In this document: piece after piece, positions 62,960 to 64,000 of the stretch | How the letters are laid out: every line of letters starts with the position of its first letter | How positions within the stretch are numbered: the stretch's first letter is position 1 | Origin: Spirillospora albida | Lineage (GTDB): Bacteria; Actinomycetota; Actinomycetes; Streptosporangiales; Streptosporangiaceae | Direction: 5' to 3' | Length of the DNA: 64,000 nt | Assembly (NCBI RefSeq): GCF_000718255.1 | Contig: NZ_JOFJ01000023.1 | Span: 16,803 to 80,802 of the forward strand | Program-made: the position numbers and the translations under genes | Notes under the pieces: model-generated | Databases searched by the model: none | Told to the model about the DNA's origin: nothing | What the model saw: only the letters and a program-made list of their open reading frames with translations

Positions 62960-63682
62960 ATGAAGACGAACGACCACCGGCCGACCGCCCCCGACCGGCT
63001 CCACGCCCTCGTCGAGGGCCTGCGCCCGTCGAGCGCACCGCCGCCCGAGGCGCCCGCCGCCCACCTGCGCGCGAGCCCGGAGAGACCGAACACCCGTGTC
63101 CTGATCCTCATCGGGCTCATCGCCGCCCTCGTGGCCGGCGCCTACCTGTGGGCGGCACGCCCCCGCCCGGCGGCCTCCCCGGAGCGAATGGCCCCGGCCT
63201 CCCCGGCCTCCCTGGCGGCGACGCCGTCCGCGATGCCCGCCTCGGCATCCGCCATGGCCCGGGTGACCGTCCACGTCCTGGGCAAGGTCGAACGCCCCGG
63301 CGTGGTCACGCTGCCGAGCGGAGCCAGGGTCGCGGAGGCCATCGAAGCCGCCGGCGGCGTACGCCGGGGCGCCGCCACCGGCACGCTCAACCTCGCCCGC
63401 AGGGTGGTGGACGGCGAGCAGATCCCCGTCGGCATCCGCCCGCCGCCGCAGGCACCGGGCACGGCGGCTCCGGCGTCCCCAGGCCCCGGCGCGCCGCTCG
63501 ACCTCAACACGGCGACCGCCGAGCAACTGGACGGCCTGCCGGGCGTGGGCCCCGTCCTGGCCGAGCGCATCCTCGGCTACCGGACACAGCACGGCGGCTT
63601 CCGCTCGGTCGACCAGCTCCAGGAAGTGAACGGGATAGGCGCCCGCCGCTACGCCGACCTGAAACCCATGGTCCGCGTCTAA
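62960..63682 (+). CDS. comEA: ComEA-type DNA-binding competence protein
   Basis: This 240-residue protein has one membrane anchor at about 48-67. An extracytoplasmic SLBB domain follows at about 97-155 (VTVHVLGKVERPGVVTLPSGARVAEAI), then a Pro/Ala linker. The C-terminal pair of helix-hairpin-helix motifs (about 178-240; LDLNTATAEQLDGLPGVGPVLAERI, YRTQHGGFRSVDQLQEVNGIG) binds double-stranded DNA during uptake. Architecture and length are normal. The partner channel gene comEC starts 170 bp downstream but is disrupted. Confidence 0.92.
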   Translation: MKTNDHRPTAPDRLHALVEGLRPSSAPPPEAPAAHLRASPERPNTRVLILIGLIAALVAGAYLWAARPRPAASPERMAPASPASLAATPSAMPASASAMARVTVHVLGKVERPGVVTLPSGARVAEAIEAAGGVRRGAATGTLNLARRVVDGEQIPVGIRPPPQAPGTAAPASPGPGAPLDLNTATAEQLDGLPGVGPVLAERILGYRTQHGGFRSVDQLQEVNGIGARRYADLKPMVRV

Positions 63683-63755
63683 CACCCTCCGACGCCCGCT
63701 GAATCGTCCGCCGCCAAGAGCGCTTCACCACACCCCAAGCGGATCGAGTACCGGC

Positions 63756-63838
63756 CCTGCCGCGCCCCTGGCCAGACGACGGCCTCGTGTTAGATCGATC
63801 ACCGCCTGCCGTGCCCCCTGGCCAAGCGGGCCTCGTTA
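63756..63838 (+). repeat. Two imperfect direct repeats between comEA and comEC
   Basis: A unit of about 37 bases (63756-63792, starting CCTGCCGCGCCCCTGGCCAG) is repeated with small changes at 63805-63838 (CCTGCCGTGCCCCCTGGCCA). Both end in GGCCTCGT...TTA and are 12 bases apart. The origin is unknown. Confidence 0.6.
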
Positions 63839-63851
63839 CGGAAGGAGCGCC

Positions 63852-63902
63852 ATGACTTCGTCGTCGCCGGGTGGCCATGACCTGCGGCTGATCGGTCCGG
63901 CC
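63852..63902 (+). pseudogene. comEC: Start of comEC, interrupted by an insertion sequence
   Basis: GAAGGAG lies 4-5 bases before an ATG whose first 17 codons read MTSSSPGGHDLRLIGPA. H-DLRL-x-GPAL is the usual N-terminal motif of actinobacterial ComEC, the membrane channel for single-stranded DNA in transformation, and comEC is expected after comEA. After codon 17 the frame reads Leu-Asp-Arg and stops at 63912-63914. From there the sequence is that of an insertion sequence, with CTAG at 63903-63906 at the join. The remaining comEC sequence should lie beyond the window if only the IS was added. Confidence 0.72.
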
Positions 63903-64000
63903 CTAGATCGTTGATGGGGGTTTTTGAGTGCTCTGGTTAGTGGTCGTAGGCGATCAGTGATCGCTTGACCGGGGCGTCGATGAGCCAGTTGTGCCAGATG
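63903..64000. mobile_element. End of an insertion sequence (IS5-like), continuing past the window
   Basis: The end of a transposase gene is on the minus strand here. The element's outer end falls between the broken comEC frame and the transposase stop, including GTTGATGGGGGTTTTTGAGT at about 63910-63929, which is unlike the flanking DNA in base composition. CTAG at the junction could be the target or its duplication. The other end and any inverted repeat are outside the window, so the family and exact boundary are uncertain. Confidence 0.65.
63937..64000 (-). CDS. Transposase, C-terminal end (cut by window end)
   Basis: The last 20 codons before a TAA stop read IWHNWLIDAPVKRSLIAYDH. An ending of the form (IW)HNW...APVKRSLIAYDH is one I remember from IS5-group transposases of streptomycetes. 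The gene is transcribed towards comEC. Only the tail is visible, so catalytic DDE residues cannot be checked. Confidence 0.68.
   Translation of the reverse strand, partial: IWHNWLIDAPVKRSLIAYDH

Overview
The window is about 64 kb of very GC-rich DNA with strong third-position G/C bias. The gene families and their order point to a filamentous actinobacterium. My best guess is Streptosporangiales, possibly Thermomonosporaceae/Actinomadura, but I cannot prove the genus from sequence alone. The backbone order is rnj, ftsK, an HTH/RodZ-like gene, rimO, pgsA, cinA, clgR, dps, nei, DUF3046, recA, recX, gluABCD, miaB, miaA, dapF, hflX. As I remember it, this is close to the Streptomyces coelicolor SCO5745-SCO5796 region. 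No tRNA, rRNA, CRISPR array or prophage was recognised.

Layout. (1) 1-9.3 kb: 3' end of RNase J, the DNA translocase FtsK, a membrane-anchored HTH protein, the S12 methylthiotransferase RimO overlapping pgsA, cinA, the Clp-protease activator ClgR and a Dps ferritin. (2) 9.4-10.8 kb: a leftward pair of a cysteine-free Rrf2 regulator and a Nei-type DNA glycosylase. (3) 10.8-16.9 kb: an amino-sugar uptake locus with a lipoprotein binding protein, two permeases and a GH3 NagZ-like enzyme, divergent from a ROK repressor. It has no ATPase of its own. (4) 17.2-24.3 kb: SecA2 facing the giant helicase Lhr. (5) 24.3-29 kb: a membrane esterase, DUF3046, and a leftward cassette of an ATP-grasp protein, a lipoprotein with an RGGFG tail, a glutathionylspermidine-synthase-like ligase and a DUF350 membrane protein. 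(6) 29-33 kb: recA with a LexA box, recX and RNase Y. (7) 33-38.7 kb: an S9 peptidase and the glutamate transporter gluABCD. (8) 38.8-43.2 kb: miaB, a LigB-like protein, an MT0933-like small protein, miaA and dapF. (9) 43.4-58.6 kb: an apparently accessory block with an orphan histidine kinase, two gene remnants meeting at a deletion scar, a complete peptide ABC importer, the glycolate oxidase genes glcDEF and malate synthase. (10) 58.7-64 kb: hflX, a lone hutI, degV, comEA, and comEC interrupted almost at its start by an insertion sequence that runs off the window.

Regulation. Several genes without a Shine-Dalgarno sequence carry a TANNNT -10 hexamer 6-8 bases before the start codon: ftsK, rimO, the DUF3046 gene, gluA, dapF, degV and comEA, and less clearly miaA. 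This implies leaderless transcription of much of the housekeeping backbone. Operons end in long perfect GC hairpins without a T tract. Glycolate oxidase makes glyoxylate, which malate synthase condenses with acetyl-CoA, so glcDEF and aceB form one catabolic unit. RNase J and RNase Y lie in the same window, as do the related radical-SAM enzymes RimO and MiaB.

The most notable points are the IS-broken comEC, the single deletion scar that truncates both a TetR gene and a divergent membrane-protein gene, and the ATP-grasp/DUF350/RGGFG-lipoprotein cassette as a candidate protein- or peptide-modification system.
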